Assembly: GCF_021325795.1 (NCBI RefSeq)
Contig: NZ_JAHPZX010000003.1
Span: forward strand, 124,001-188,000
Source: Bordetella sp. LUAb4
GTDB taxonomy: Bacteria; Pseudomonadota; Gammaproteobacteria; Burkholderiales; Burkholderiaceae_B
Direction: 5' to 3'
DNA length: 64,000 bases
In this document: one piece after another, positions 36,321 through 45,006 of the stretch
How the letters are laid out: each line of letters starts with the position of its first letter
How positions within the stretch are numbered: the stretch's first letter is position 1
Notes under the pieces: generated by a model
The model's input: only the letters and a program-made list of their open reading frames with translations
Database searches by the model: none
What the model was told of the DNA's origin: nothing
Translations under genes and position numbers: made by a program

Positions 36321-36493
36321 CTATCAATGCAAGATCTGTGCCATGGCAATCGGCGGCGGCGCGGTGAGATTTACGGCGTGGCTTTACCGGCGATGATTCC
36401 CCTTGCCTCGCGCGTGCGCGCCTCGATGGGGCATGCCCGCGCACCGCAGTGGTGTCAGGCGCACTGTGGTGGTGCCTGGCAAATTGGGTGGCG

Positions 36494-37183
36494 TCAGGAC
36501 AGCAGCGCGGCCACCAAGCCGCCGGGCGACGAAGGCGCGTCGTCGAAATTCAAGGCTTGCTGGACATGTTCGAGATGGTCGGCCATCAGGGCGCACGCGC
36601 GATCGGCGTCACCCTTGCGCGCCGCGCGCAGGAATTCTCGATGCTCGTCCGACGAGTTCACCGCGTCCAGCGTCGACTGGTAAAACGCCGTGATGACGGA
36701 GCTGCGCGCCGACAGATCACGCAGCATTTCAGTCAGCACGGTATTGCCGGCGATCTCGGCCAGCAGTAGATGGAAGTCGGCCAGCATGTGATTGCGCAAC
36801 GACACGTCCTCGCCGGCGGCAGCCTTGCGTTCATCCTTCAAGTGCTGCTCGATACGGCGGTAGTCCGCTGGCGTGGCGCGTGCCACGAACTCGCGCACCA
36901 TGGCCGTTTCCAGGATGCGCCGCACCGCGAATATCTCGCGCGCTTCCTCGGCGCTGGGCTTGCTGACGAAAGCTCCCTTGTCCGGAACGGTGGTGATCAG
37001 CTTGTCCTTGGCCAGCATCAACAGCGCGGCGCGTATCTTCGTCCGGCTGACGCCGTAGGCGCGTGCCAGTGCTTCTTCCCGCAAGCGGGTGCCGGGTGGC
37101 AGCCGATGCGTGGTGATGGCGCGGGCGATATCGGCGGCGATGTCTTCGCCGTTCATGTCGGGACTGGGGGTTTCTTTTTTCAT
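36494..37183 (-). CDS. GntR/FCD-family transcription regulator
   Basis: A 229-residue FadR-type (FCD) regulator. The winged helix spans residues 10-75 (LPPGTRLREEALARAYGVSR and KDKLITTVPDKGAFVSKPS). The C-terminal FCD effector domain has metal-ligand-type residues in LADFHLLLAEIAGN and HREFLRAARKGD. The start is ATG 37183; the frame is open well upstream but antisense to the M20 gene. It is divergent from the M20 gene with 90 bp between starts and lies next to the ABC operon, so it most likely represses both until an amino-acid or carboxylate ligand binds. Confidence 0.92.
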   Translation of the reverse strand: MKKETPSPDMNGEDIAADIARAITTHRLPPGTRLREEALARAYGVSRTKIRAALLMLAKDKLITTVPDKGAFVSKPSAEEAREIFAVRRILETAMVREFVARATPADYRRIEQHLKDERKAAAGEDVSLRNHMLADFHLLLAEIAGNTVLTEMLRDLSARSSVITAFYQSTLDAVNSSDEHREFLRAARKGDADRACALMADHLEHVQQALNFDDAPSSPGGLVAALLS

Positions 37184-37240
37184 GACGGCCTGTGTGCTGA
37201 CGCGGTGTAAGTCTACCGACAAATTTGCTACACCGGTATT

Positions 37241-37250
37241 GCATACAAAA
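37241..37250. promoter_or_regulatory. candidate GntR operator between the GntR and M20 genes
   Basis: GCATACAAAA within the 90-bp divergent promoter. A GGTGTA / TACACC inverted repeat (37204-37234) lies beside it. Confidence 0.45.
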
Positions 37251-37273
37251 ATTACATCCATTACAGTCGTCGC

Positions 37274-38536
37274 ATGAACATCGATACCTGCCATGCCGCC
37301 TTGCTGTCCTTCATCGAGCAAGGGCACGCGGCGCAGATTGAATTCCTGCGCGAAGTGGTGCGCGTGCCATCGGACAATCCTGCCGGCGATTGCGCGCCGC
37401 TGGGACGACGCACTCAGGCGCTGCTGACCGCCCTGGGCCTGGAGGTCGAAGCGCTGCCGGTGCCGGAAACCCAAGTGCTGGCCAATGGCATGCAGTCGGC
37501 CATCAACCTGATCGTGCGCAAACGCTTCGGCGCGGGCGGTCCGGTGATTGCCTTGAATGCGCATGGCGACGTGGTGCCGCCCGGACAGGGCTGGACCCAT
37601 GATCCCTATGGCGGCGATATCGAGCAGGACCCGCAACACGGTCCGGTGATGTATGGCCGCGGCGTGGCGGTGTCGAAGTCGGATTTCGCCACGTATACCT
37701 GGGCGCTGCTGGCCTTGCTGGATGCGCAGCGCCAGGGCGCGTCTTTGCGCGGGGCGGTGGAACTGCACCTGACGTTCGACGAAGAAGCCGGCGGCGAAAT
37801 CGGGCCGCGCTATCTGCTCGAAGGCGGCTACAGCAAGCCGGACTATGCGATTTCCGCCGGCTTCGCCTATGGCATCACGTCGGCGCACAACGGCTGCTTG
37901 CACGTCGAGGTGGCGGTACGCGGCCAGCAGGCGCATGCGGCCATGCCCGCGACCGGCGTCGATGCGCTGGAAGCGGCCACGCATGTGCTGGGCCGGCTTT
38001 ATGCCTTTCGCGAGGAACTCGCGCAGCGCGAGTCGGCCACGCCGGGTATCGGCGCGCCGACCTTGAACGTGGGCCTGATCGCGGGTGGTATCAATACCAA
38101 TGTGGTGCCCGACCTGGTGACTTTCCGCATCGACCGCCGCATGATCCCGGAAGAAGCGGGGCACGACGTGGAAGGCGAACTGCGCGCGCTGGTGGACGCC
38201 GCGATAGCCCAGCGTCCGGGCGCGACGGCGACGGTGCGACGCATCATGCAGGCCGAACCGCTGGTGCCCCTGGCGGGTTCGGATCGGCTGATCGAACCGC
38301 TGCGCCGGCACGCGCAAGCGATCATGGGCAGCGAGATTCCCGTGCAGGGCGTGCCGCTATATACCGACGCGCGCCACTACACCCATCAGGGTGTGCCTAC
38401 GGTGCTGTATGGCGCCGGGCCGCGCACGTTGATGGAAGCGCGCGGGCACAACACGGATGAGAATCTGCGCTTGAACGATCTGCTGAAGGCCACCAAGGTG
38501 GTGGCCTTGACGTTGGCCGATTTGCTGTCGGCCTGA
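37274..38536 (+). CDS. M20-family metallopeptidase (ArgE/DapE-type)
   Basis: A 420-residue dinuclear zinc hydrolase. Zinc and base residues appear in LNAHGDVVPPG, in YGRGVAVSKSDFATY (bridging Asp), and in the TFDEEAGGEIGP Glu pair. The lid/dimerisation domain lies around residues 210-325 (GCLHVEVAVRGQQAHAAMPA) and the last ligand is His in EARGHNTDENL. It should cleave an N-acyl or N-carbamoyl amino acid or a dipeptide. It is divergent from the GntR gene and is followed, on the other strand, by a second M20-type enzyme, which suggests a joint pathway for a modified amino acid. Confidence 0.9.
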   Translation: MNIDTCHAALLSFIEQGHAAQIEFLREVVRVPSDNPAGDCAPLGRRTQALLTALGLEVEALPVPETQVLANGMQSAINLIVRKRFGAGGPVIALNAHGDVVPPGQGWTHDPYGGDIEQDPQHGPVMYGRGVAVSKSDFATYTWALLALLDAQRQGASLRGAVELHLTFDEEAGGEIGPRYLLEGGYSKPDYAISAGFAYGITSAHNGCLHVEVAVRGQQAHAAMPATGVDALEAATHVLGRLYAFREELAQRESATPGIGAPTLNVGLIAGGINTNVVPDLVTFRIDRRMIPEEAGHDVEGELRALVDAAIAQRPGATATVRRIMQAEPLVPLAGSDRLIEPLRRHAQAIMGSEIPVQGVPLYTDARHYTHQGVPTVLYGAGPRTLMEARGHNTDENLRLNDLLKATKVVALTLADLLSA

Positions 38537-38556
38537 CCGCCTGCCCGACTGCGCGG

Positions 38557-39807
38557 TCAGCACGTGGCGGCCAGTTCCTGCAGGAAGCTGGCGGTGACCT
38601 GCGCCGCCAGTTGCGCATCTTCCACGGTGATGGTCTCCAGCGGGTTGTGGCTGATGCCGCCATTGCCGCAGCGAACGAATAGCATGCTCATCGACGCGAC
38701 CTGGCCCACCATCATGGCGTCATGGCCGGCACCAGAAGGCAGCTCATAGACCGCGGCGTCATGCGCGGCGATCGCCTTGGCCCAAAGCGCCTGTTCACCC
38801 GGGGCGCAGGCTGACGCGGTCTTGCGCATGACTTCTTCCATGTCGCAACGCACGCCACGGCGTTGGCAGATTTCCTCGATGCGGGCTTCGATATCCGCCA
38901 GGGCGGCGTCGCGCATGCTGTCCTGCGGGGCGCGCAGGTCCAGCGACAGGCGGCAGGCGCCCGGGACGACATTCACGGAGCCATTCACCACCTGCAATGT
39001 GCCGACCGTGCCGACCAGGCCCGGTACGCTGGCGCAGCGCTGCTCGACGTAGAGAATGATCTCGGCGGCGGCACAGGCGGCGTCATGGCGCATGTCCATG
39101 GGCGTGGTGCCGGCGTGGCTGGCCAGGCCGGTGAGGGTAAGGGTGCGGCGCACGCCGCCATTGATGGCGGTGACGATGCCCAAGGGCAGGCCGCGGTCCA
39201 GCAGGACGGGACCCTGCTCGATATGCACTTCGAAGTAATGCTTGAGGCGGCTGACATCGGTGGCGCAGTGAGCGCTTTGCGCCGGGTCCAGGCCGGCTTC
39301 TACGATGGCCGCGCGCATCGAGATGCCGTCTGCATCGGTCTTGTCGAGGACAGTGTTGTCGAAGCGGCCGACATAGGCCGACGAACCCAGGAAGGTGCTG
39401 CCGAAACGCAGGCCTTCTTCTTCGGAGAAGGCCACCACTTCCAGGTCGTAGGGCAGGCGGCGGCCTTGCGCATGCAGGTCGGCGACGATGGCCATGGGAA
39501 GCAGGATGCCCAGGCGGCCGTCGTACTTGCCGCCATCGCGCACGGTGTCGTAGTGGCTGCCGGTGGAGACCAGGCGGGGTTGGGCCGTTGCGGGGTCGGC
39601 ACGATATAAGCCGATGACATTGCCCACGGCATCATGGCGCACTTCATCGAAGCCGCAGTCATGCATCCAGGTATCCAGTTGCGCAGCCACGGCGCGGTGG
39701 GCGGGCGTCATATAGGCGCACGTCAGCATGCCGGGATGGTCGGTGTGGGTGGCCAGGTCGGCAGACCAGGCCATGATGCGATTGCCGAGTGTAGGAGATG
39801 TCTTCAT
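38557..39807 (-). CDS. M20-family amidohydrolase (allantoate / N-carbamoyl-amino-acid amidohydrolase type)
   Basis: A 416-residue Zn-dependent amidohydrolase of the AllC/HyuC/beta-ureidopropionase group. Signatures are VSTGSHYDTVRDGGKYDGRL (metal His and Asp), AFSEEEGLRFGSTFLGS (Glu pair), HIEQGPVLLDRGLPLGIVT, and ASHAGTTPMDMRHDA. A late MSMLFVRCGNGGISHNP carries the final His. It removes carbamoyl groups from ureido acids such as allantoate or N-carbamoyl amino acids, releasing ammonia and CO2. With the neighbouring M20 gene, amino-acid importer and DSD1 enzyme it fits a route that salvages nitrogen from modified or D-amino acids. Confidence 0.9.
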   Translation of the reverse strand: MKTSPTLGNRIMAWSADLATHTDHPGMLTCAYMTPAHRAVAAQLDTWMHDCGFDEVRHDAVGNVIGLYRADPATAQPRLVSTGSHYDTVRDGGKYDGRLGILLPMAIVADLHAQGRRLPYDLEVVAFSEEEGLRFGSTFLGSSAYVGRFDNTVLDKTDADGISMRAAIVEAGLDPAQSAHCATDVSRLKHYFEVHIEQGPVLLDRGLPLGIVTAINGGVRRTLTLTGLASHAGTTPMDMRHDAACAAAEIILYVEQRCASVPGLVGTVGTLQVVNGSVNVVPGACRLSLDLRAPQDSMRDAALADIEARIEEICQRRGVRCDMEEVMRKTASACAPGEQALWAKAIAAHDAAVYELPSGAGHDAMMVGQVASMSMLFVRCGNGGISHNPLETITVEDAQLAAQVTASFLQELAATC

Positions 39808-39815
39808 ATGCGGTA

Positions 39816-39902
39816 CTGTACCTGCAGCTCAGAGCGCTTGGGGAATGCGTCCTTGAGAAGTCTGTACCAGCAGAGTGCTTGGGAAGTGCGTTCTTGAGCA
39901 GT
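39816..39902. repeat. tandem 41-46-bp repeat, two copies plus a fragment
   Basis: Units at 39816-39861 and 39862-39902 both run from CTGTACC through AGAG[C/T]GCTTGGG, TGCGT[C/T]CTTGAG and AGT. A third copy is broken off after CTGTACCCGAGGTTCTTGCG. Confidence 0.7.
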
Positions 39903-39933
39903 CTGTACCCGAGGTTCTTGCGTACGTCCCGGC

Positions 39934-40063
39934 CAGGGGGCAGTCCGCGGGCGGCAGGTCCGCGGTTTGGCGCTGCGCGCCAAACTACCCTCGGCCACAC
40001 CCGTGCGCCCTGCAAATCCATCTCTCTCGGCGCTTCCAACAGCCGCCCGCGGACTGCCCCCTG
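39934..40063. repeat. 22-bp perfect inverted repeat enclosing a smaller hairpin
   Basis: Positions 39934-39955 (beginning CAGGGGGCAGTCCGCGG) are the exact reverse complement of 40042-40063. The 86-bp interior holds a perfect TTTGGCGC/GCGCCAAA hairpin. It contains no transposase frame, so it may be a MITE-like or other mobile remnant. Confidence 0.8.
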
Positions 40064-40082
40064 ACCGTGACTGAAGTTTCTT

Positions 40083-40198
40083 GGATTCGGAACGTTGCTT
40101 TTCTCGGATCCGGAACCTTCCTTTTCTCCGGGTCGGAGCGACCTTGTTCTTCGAACCGGACGCTCTGTTTTTCCGATTCGAAATGCGCGTTATTTCGG
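40083..40198. repeat. five degenerate 22-24-bp repeats
   Basis: Units start GGATTCGGAACG, GGATCCGGAACC, GGGTCGGAGCGA, GAACCGGACGCT and GATTCGAAATGC. Each is followed by a T-rich half ending TTCTC, TTCTCC, TTCTTC, TTTCC or TTTCGG. They are related but strongly diverged. Confidence 0.5.
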
Positions 40199-40218
40199 CT
40201 TCACTACCGACCGCAAGC

Positions 40219-40248
40219 GACGTCGGACCGGTTTACCGGTCCGACGTC
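40219..40248. other. perfect 14-bp hairpin, possible terminator
   Basis: GACGTCGGACCGGT / ACCGGTCCGACGTC around TT, followed on the plus strand by ATTCCTTCTTCT. It lies 67 bp after the Bug-receptor stop on the minus strand, where no T-run follows. It may end transcription by Rho assistance or simply separate the two genes. Confidence 0.5.
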
Positions 40249-40315
40249 ATTCCTTCTTCTGGCCCGTTCCGGTTCGTCGTGAGCTAAGAATCCACGTCCA
40301 AACTGAAGCGGCCTA

Positions 40316-41272
40316 TCAATCCACCTCGGCGCCGGATACGCGGACGGCTTCGCCCCATTTCTTGACTTCGGTGGCGATGAAGGCACCTGTTTCAGTCGGG
40401 CTCATGGGCATGGGCTCGGCGCCACGGTCGCGCAGGAATTGCGCCATGCTGTCGCTGGTCAGGATGCCCTGGATGCGCTTGTTGAGTTCGGCAACGATGG
40501 GCGCCGGGGTGCCCTTGGGCGCCAGGATGGCGGCCCAGCCTATGGCTTCGAAGTTCGGGTAGCCGGCTTCGGCCACGGTGGGGACATCAGGCAATTGCGG
40601 CAAACGCTTCGCTGTCGTGACCGCCAACGCAATGGCTTTGCCGCTCTTGACGTGCGGCAGGCCCGCGGTCACGGAATCGACCATCAAGGGAACCTGGTTG
40701 CCCAGGAAGTCTGCCTGCGCGGGACCGCTGCCCTTGTAGGGGATGTGACGAATGTCCACTTTGGCAGCGGCTTTGAACATTTCCGCCGACAAATGCTGGG
40801 TGCCGCCAATGCCGGCGCTGGCGTAGGCCAGGGCCCCAGGGTTGGCACGTGCTTTCTTCACCAGGTCCTGCATGCTGGTGATGCCGGACTGCGGGTTGGC
40901 CAGGAACATCAAGGGCACGGAGAAGATGCCGGAGACAGGCGCGAAATCGTCCGACAGGCTGTAGTCCAGCTTCTTGTACAAGGTCTGGTTGACCGCCGCG
41001 GCACTGCCGGCGATGACAAGGGTGTAGCCATCGGGCGCCGAGCGCGCCGCCTGGCCCATGCCGATGTTGCTGCCGGCGCCGGCGCGGTTGTCGACGATGA
41101 TGGTCTGCTTGAGCTGCTCGCCCAGTTTCTCGGCCAGCGCGCGCGCAAAGATGTCGGTGGCCTGCCCGGGCGGGAAAGGAACGATCAGGCGAATGGCGTG
41201 GTCGGGATATTCGGCGTGGGCCGCGAAGGCGGCCGCGGCCAGCGCGGTGCCGGCGATGAGTTTTTTCAACAT
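40316..41272 (-). CDS. Bug-family (TctC-like) periplasmic solute receptor
   Basis: A 318-residue tripartite-tricarboxylate-type receptor, a family greatly expanded in Bordetella and relatives. The signal peptide is [20 protein letters not shown]. Mature motifs [39 protein letters not shown] and PDGYTLVIA line the ligand pocket, and [17 protein letters not shown] is also typical. No TctA/TctB membrane genes lie beside it, so it is an orphan receptor. An in-frame start 8 codons upstream is less likely because it would spoil the signal peptide. Ligand is probably a carboxylate. Confidence 0.93.
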   Translation of the reverse strand: MLKKLIAGTALAAAAFAAHAEYPDHAIRLIVPFPPGQATDIFARALAEKLGEQLKQTIIVDNRAGAGSNIGMGQAARSAPDGYTLVIAGSAAAVNQTLYKKLDYSLSDDFAPVSGIFSVPLMFLANPQSGITSMQDLVKKARANPGALAYASAGIGGTQHLSAEMFKAAAKVDIRHIPYKGSGPAQADFLGNQVPLMVDSVTAGLPHVKSGKAIALAVTTAKRLPQLPDVPTVAEAGYPNFEAIGWAAILAPKGTPAPIVAELNKRIQGILTSDSMAQFLRDRGAEPMPMSPTETGAFIATEVKKWGEAVRVSGAEVD

Positions 41273-41478
41273 TTCGAGGTGGCTCAGGAAATTCAAGGGA
41301 CGCTGCTAAGGCCCAGTGTCTCGTGGCGGCGACGGTGCCGCCGGTCTGGGGTATTGTTTGACGCGGGTTTTGACGATTGCAGCCGCTTTTGGCGAAAGCC
41401 GTCATCCCAGGGTGCTAAATTTACCCTTTTTGCCCGCTGGCGTGCCCGGCGGCTTGTCCTTCCCCTTCAGGAACTGTC

Positions 41479-42669
41479 ATGGACTTCAACCAGTACAACG
41501 TCAACACTCTCATGGAAATCACTTCCCGCCCGGACCTGGTGTTCGTGCGCGGTCAAGGTTCCTGGCTGGAGGACAATACTGGTAAGCGATATCTGGACTT
41601 CATCCAGGGCTGGGCGGTGAACTGCCTGGGCCATAGCGCCCCGGAAATGGTGCGCGCCATCAACGAGCAGGCCGGCAAGCTGCTGAATCCGTCGCCCGCG
41701 TATTTCAACGAACCTTCGCTGCAACTGGCCCAGCGCCTGACGCAGTCGTCCGTGTTCGATCGCGTGTTCTTCGCCAATAGCGGCGCCGAGGCCAACGAAG
41801 GCGCCATCAAGCTGGCGCGCAAATGGGGCCGGGTCAATCGCAACGGCGCCTACAAGATCATCACCATGGACCACAGCTTCCATGGCCGCACCATCGCCAC
41901 GATGTCGGCATCCGGCAAGCCGGGCTGGGACACGATGTTCGCGCCCCAGGTCGACGGTTTTCCCAAGGCCGACCTGAACGATCTGGATTCCGTGCGCAAG
42001 CTGATCGACGCGCAAACCGTCGCGATCATGCTGGAACCCATCCAGGGCGAAGGCGGTGTCATTCCCGCCACCAAGGAATTCCTGCAAGGCCTGCGCAAGC
42101 TGGCCGACGAACACGGCATTCTGCTGATCGTCGATGAAGTGCAGACCGGCATGGGCCGTACCGGCACCATGTACGCCTACGAACAAGCCGGCATCACGCC
42201 GGACATCATGACGCTGGGCAAGGGCATCGGCGGCGGTGTGCCGCTGGCCGCACTGCTGGCGCGCCAGGACGTCAGCGTGTTCTCGCACGGCGAACAGGGG
42301 GGTACGTACAACGGCAACCCCTTGATGACGGCGGTGGGCGTGGCGGTGTTCGACGCACTGGCCGCGCCGGGCTTCCTGGAATCCGTGCAAGCCCGTGGCC
42401 GCCAGTTGTCCGAAGGCCTGCTGGCCTTGTCGGCCAAATGGGGCATGCAGGGTGAACGCGGCGCCGGCCTGTTGCGCGCGCTGATCATGGACCGTGACGA
42501 CGGTCCCGCCATCGTCGACGCGGCCCGCAAGCTGAACCCCGAAGGCCTGCTGCTGAACGCCCCGCGCGGCAACCTGCTGCGCTTCATGCCCGCGCTGAAT
42601 GTCACGGAGCAGGAAGTCGACAGCATGTTGAACACGCTGGATAGCTTGATCACTGCTATTCGGAAGTAA
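41479..42669 (+). CDS. class III PLP aminotransferase (acetylornithine aminotransferase-like)
   Basis: A 396-residue class III aminotransferase. It has the phosphate-site motif [20 protein letters not shown], the cofactor Asp in [15 protein letters not shown] and the Schiff-base Lys in [28 protein letters not shown] completes the active site. ArgD and succinylornithine transaminase are the nearest relatives, so it probably makes or degrades N-acetylornithine-like compounds. The start is ATG 41479 with CAGGAA upstream. The gene is monocistronic and ends before a strong terminator. Confidence 0.9.
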   Translation: MDFNQYNVNTLMEITSRPDLVFVRGQGSWLEDNTGKRYLDFIQGWAVNCLGHSAPEMVRAINEQAGKLLNPSPAYFNEPSLQLAQRLTQSSVFDRVFFANSGAEANEGAIKLARKWGRVNRNGAYKIITMDHSFHGRTIATMSASGKPGWDTMFAPQVDGFPKADLNDLDSVRKLIDAQTVAIMLEPIQGEGGVIPATKEFLQGLRKLADEHGILLIVDEVQTGMGRTGTMYAYEQAGITPDIMTLGKGIGGGVPLAALLARQDVSVFSHGEQGGTYNGNPLMTAVGVAVFDALAAPGFLESVQARGRQLSEGLLALSAKWGMQGERGAGLLRALIMDRDDGPAIVDAARKLNPEGLLLNAPRGNLLRFMPALNVTEQEVDSMLNTLDSLITAIRK

Positions 42670-42843
42670 TGTCGCGTCCGCTGACGCGGATGGGAAAGTT
42701 GGGGGAGTTTTTGTGATGGGGAATACCCCCATCGCCCCCTTTTTGGGCTATCGCCCCATGTGGCCAGCGTCGTTGGCATGTGGGGCAGGGCTGGCGCGCA
42801 TGGCCTGCCTGGGCCGCTACGCTGCTACAGTTCCTGCAAGGCA

Positions 42844-42877
42844 AAAAGGGCGCCGTTCAAGATGACGGCGCCCTTTT
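42844..42877. terminator. bidirectional terminator between the aminotransferase and liuD
   Basis: AAAAGGGCGCCGT / ACGGCGCCCTTTT with an 8-nt loop and A/T runs on both sides. It ends the aminotransferase transcript on the plus strand and the liu operon on the minus strand. Confidence 0.92.
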
Positions 42878-42943
42878 CGCTTTGCATGCCCGGGTGATCT
42901 GGAAGTCATCGTGCCGCCCCCGAAGGAGGCGGCACATGAGCAC

Positions 42944-44974
42944 TCACGCCAGCGCGATGAGTACCGCGCCCTCGCTTACCTGGTCGCCGATCGCGTGGAA
43001 GATTTCGGCGACTTCGCCGTCGGCGCCGGCGGTGATGGTGTGCTCCATCTTCATCGCTTCCATCACCAGCAAGGGCTGGCCTTTCTCCACCTTGTCGCCC
43101 GCGGCGACATGAATCGCGATGATCTTGCCCGGCATCGGTGCACTCATGTCGCCGGCGTGCTCGCCCGCCTCTTCGCCCGCATGGGCCAAGGGGTCATTGC
43201 GCGTGAGTACATGGGTGGCGCCGTCCAGGAAGACATAAGCCGACTCGCCTTCCAGCAGGACATCGGCGGTGTAGTCCCGCCCGCCCAACTGTATGCGCAC
43301 ACGCGCGCCCTTGCCATGCCAGGCAAACGCCTGCGCGCCTTCTTCGCGTGTGCCGGCCGGCACAGGGGCAGGCGTCAAAGCAGCTGCCGCCGCATCGAAC
43401 GTCCAGCCGCTCTCCGTGCGGGCCACGCGCACCGTGCGGGCTGTCTCACCGTCCAGCCAGCTCAACGCGCGGCTGTAGCCGCCGCCGACCCGCCATCCAT
43501 CGGTGGCAGCCCAGGGATCGGGCGCGGTGTGCGCGGCGGCTATCGCTTCTTGCGTCAAGCGGGCGGCCGTCGCCAGTGCCAGCACCGCCACGGGCGCCGC
43601 TGCCGCCGGCGGCAGCAACGTGGCGCGGCGGCGCTCGATCAAGCCCGTATCCAGGTCGGCCTCGGCAAACGCTTCGTCGCGCATCAGCCGGCCCAGAAAC
43701 GCGGCATTGGTGTGCACGCCCACCACGCGCGTCTGCGCCAGCGCCTGGATCATGCGGGCACGCGCTTCGTTGCGATCGGCACCGTGCACGATCAGCTTGG
43801 CGATCATCGGGTCGTAATAAGGCGTGATGGCATCGCCCGCCCGCACCCCGCCGTCGACGCGCACATCACCGCGCGTGAAGGCCGCGTGCGAGGGCAGCGC
43901 AAGATGCGCCAACGTGCCGATGGACGGCAGGAAACCGTTGTCCGGATTTTCCGCATACAGGCGCGCTTCGATGGCGTGCCCATGGATAGCCAGGTCTTCC
44001 TGGCGCGCCGGCAGCGGCGCGCCGGCGGCCACGCGCAACTGCCATTCGACCAGGTCCTGGCCGGTGATGGCCTCCGTCACGGGATGCTCCACCTGCAGAC
44101 GGGTATTCATCTCCATGAAGTAGAAACGGCCGTCCGGTTCGGCGATGAACTCCACCGTGCCGGCACCGACGTACCCCACCGCGCGCGCCGCGGCGACCGC
44201 GGCGTTGCCCATCTCGGCGCGACGCTGCGGCGTCATGCCGGGCGCCGGTGCTTCCTCGATGACCTTCTGGTGCCGGCGCTGCACCGAGCAATCGCGCTCG
44301 AACAGATAGACGCACTGCCCTTGCGTGTCGGCAAAGACCTGGATCTCGATATGGCGCGGCTTCTGCAGATAGCGCTCGATCAACACGCGATCATCGCCGA
44401 AGCTGGTGGCGGCCTCGCGCCGGCAGGACGCCAGCGCCTCGGCGAACGCCGCCGACTTCTCCACCACCCGCATGCCTTTGCCGCCCCCACCCGCGCTGGC
44501 CTTGATCAGCACCGGATAGCCGATGGCGTCGGCCTGCCGATGCAGGAAGTCGCCGTCCTGATTGTCGCCGTGGTAGCCAGGCACCAGCGGCACGCCGGCC
44601 TTCTCCATCAGCGACTTGGCGGCCGACTTGCTACCCATGGCGGCGATGGCATCCGGCGGCGGTCCGACGAACACCAGGCCGGCGGCCGCGGCCTGGCGCG
44701 CGAAGTCGGCGTTTTCAGAAAGAAAGCCATAACCGGGGTGAATGGCCTGCGCGCCCGTGTCCAGCGCGGCCTGCAGAATGGCATCGCCCCGCAGGTAGCT
44801 GGCGCGCGGCTCGGGGCCACCGATGTGAACAGCCTGGTCGCAGGCCGCGACGTGGCGGGCGCGCGCGTCGGCATCGGAATAGACCGCCACCGTGCGTATG
44901 CCCAACCGGCGCGCCGTGGCGGCGATGCGGCAGGCGATTTCGCCGCGATTGGCGATCAGCAGGGTCGAGAACAT
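42944..44974 (-). CDS. liuD: methylcrotonyl-CoA carboxylase, biotin-carrying alpha subunit
   Basis: A 676-residue biotin carboxylase / BCCP protein. It begins FSTLLIANRGEIACRIAATA. It has the ATP-grasp loop ASAGGGGKGMRVV near residue 165, catalytic ERDCSVQRRHQK and VEHPVTEAITGQDLVEWQ. The C-terminal biotinyl domain holds the biotinylated Lys in VMEAMKMEHTI. ATG 44974 has AGGAG upstream. It lies 32 bp after liuB on the same strand and within the leucine cluster, so it is assigned as MCC alpha rather than propionyl- or acetyl-CoA carboxylase. Last gene of the operon before a strong terminator. Confidence 0.92.
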   Translation of the reverse strand: MFSTLLIANRGEIACRIAATARRLGIRTVAVYSDADARARHVAACDQAVHIGGPEPRASYLRGDAILQAALDTGAQAIHPGYGFLSENADFARQAAAAGLVFVGPPPDAIAAMGSKSAAKSLMEKAGVPLVPGYHGDNQDGDFLHRQADAIGYPVLIKASAGGGGKGMRVVEKSAAFAEALASCRREAATSFGDDRVLIERYLQKPRHIEIQVFADTQGQCVYLFERDCSVQRRHQKVIEEAPAPGMTPQRRAEMGNAAVAAARAVGYVGAGTVEFIAEPDGRFYFMEMNTRLQVEHPVTEAITGQDLVEWQLRVAAGAPLPARQEDLAIHGHAIEARLYAENPDNGFLPSIGTLAHLALPSHAAFTRGDVRVDGGVRAGDAITPYYDPMIAKLIVHGADRNEARARMIQALAQTRVVGVHTNAAFLGRLMRDEAFAEADLDTGLIERRRATLLPPAAAAPVAVLALATAARLTQEAIAAAHTAPDPWAATDGWRVGGGYSRALSWLDGETARTVRVARTESGWTFDAAAAALTPAPVPAGTREEGAQAFAWHGKGARVRIQLGGRDYTADVLLEGESAYVFLDGATHVLTRNDPLAHAGEEAGEHAGDMSAPMPGKIIAIHVAAGDKVEKGQPLLVMEAMKMEHTITAGADGEVAEIFHAIGDQVSEGAVLIALA

Positions 44975-45006
44975 GCGTGCTCCTGTCCGTGGTTGCGGAT
45001 TCATGA

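Larger units (their letters stand above)
39808..40315. other. 508-bp repeat-rich intergenic region
   Basis: No gene is supported. It is packed with four kinds of repeat, listed separately: tandem 41-46-bp units, a long 22-bp inverted repeat, five degenerate 22-24-bp units and a perfect 14-bp hairpin. Confidence 0.6.

Noticed and set aside
37184-38317. N-terminal extension of the GntR regulator to 607 residues
   Set aside because: The extra part is antisense to the M20 gene; the regulator has a normal start at 37183 with a correct length.
39934-40063. Insertion sequence
   Set aside because: The 22-bp inverted ends enclose only 86 bp and no transposase; reported as a repeat only.
40083-40130. 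GGAAC-containing repeats as further HrpL-like boxes
   Set aside because: No CTACTCA-like element follows at 16-base spacing and no island-type gene is adjacent.
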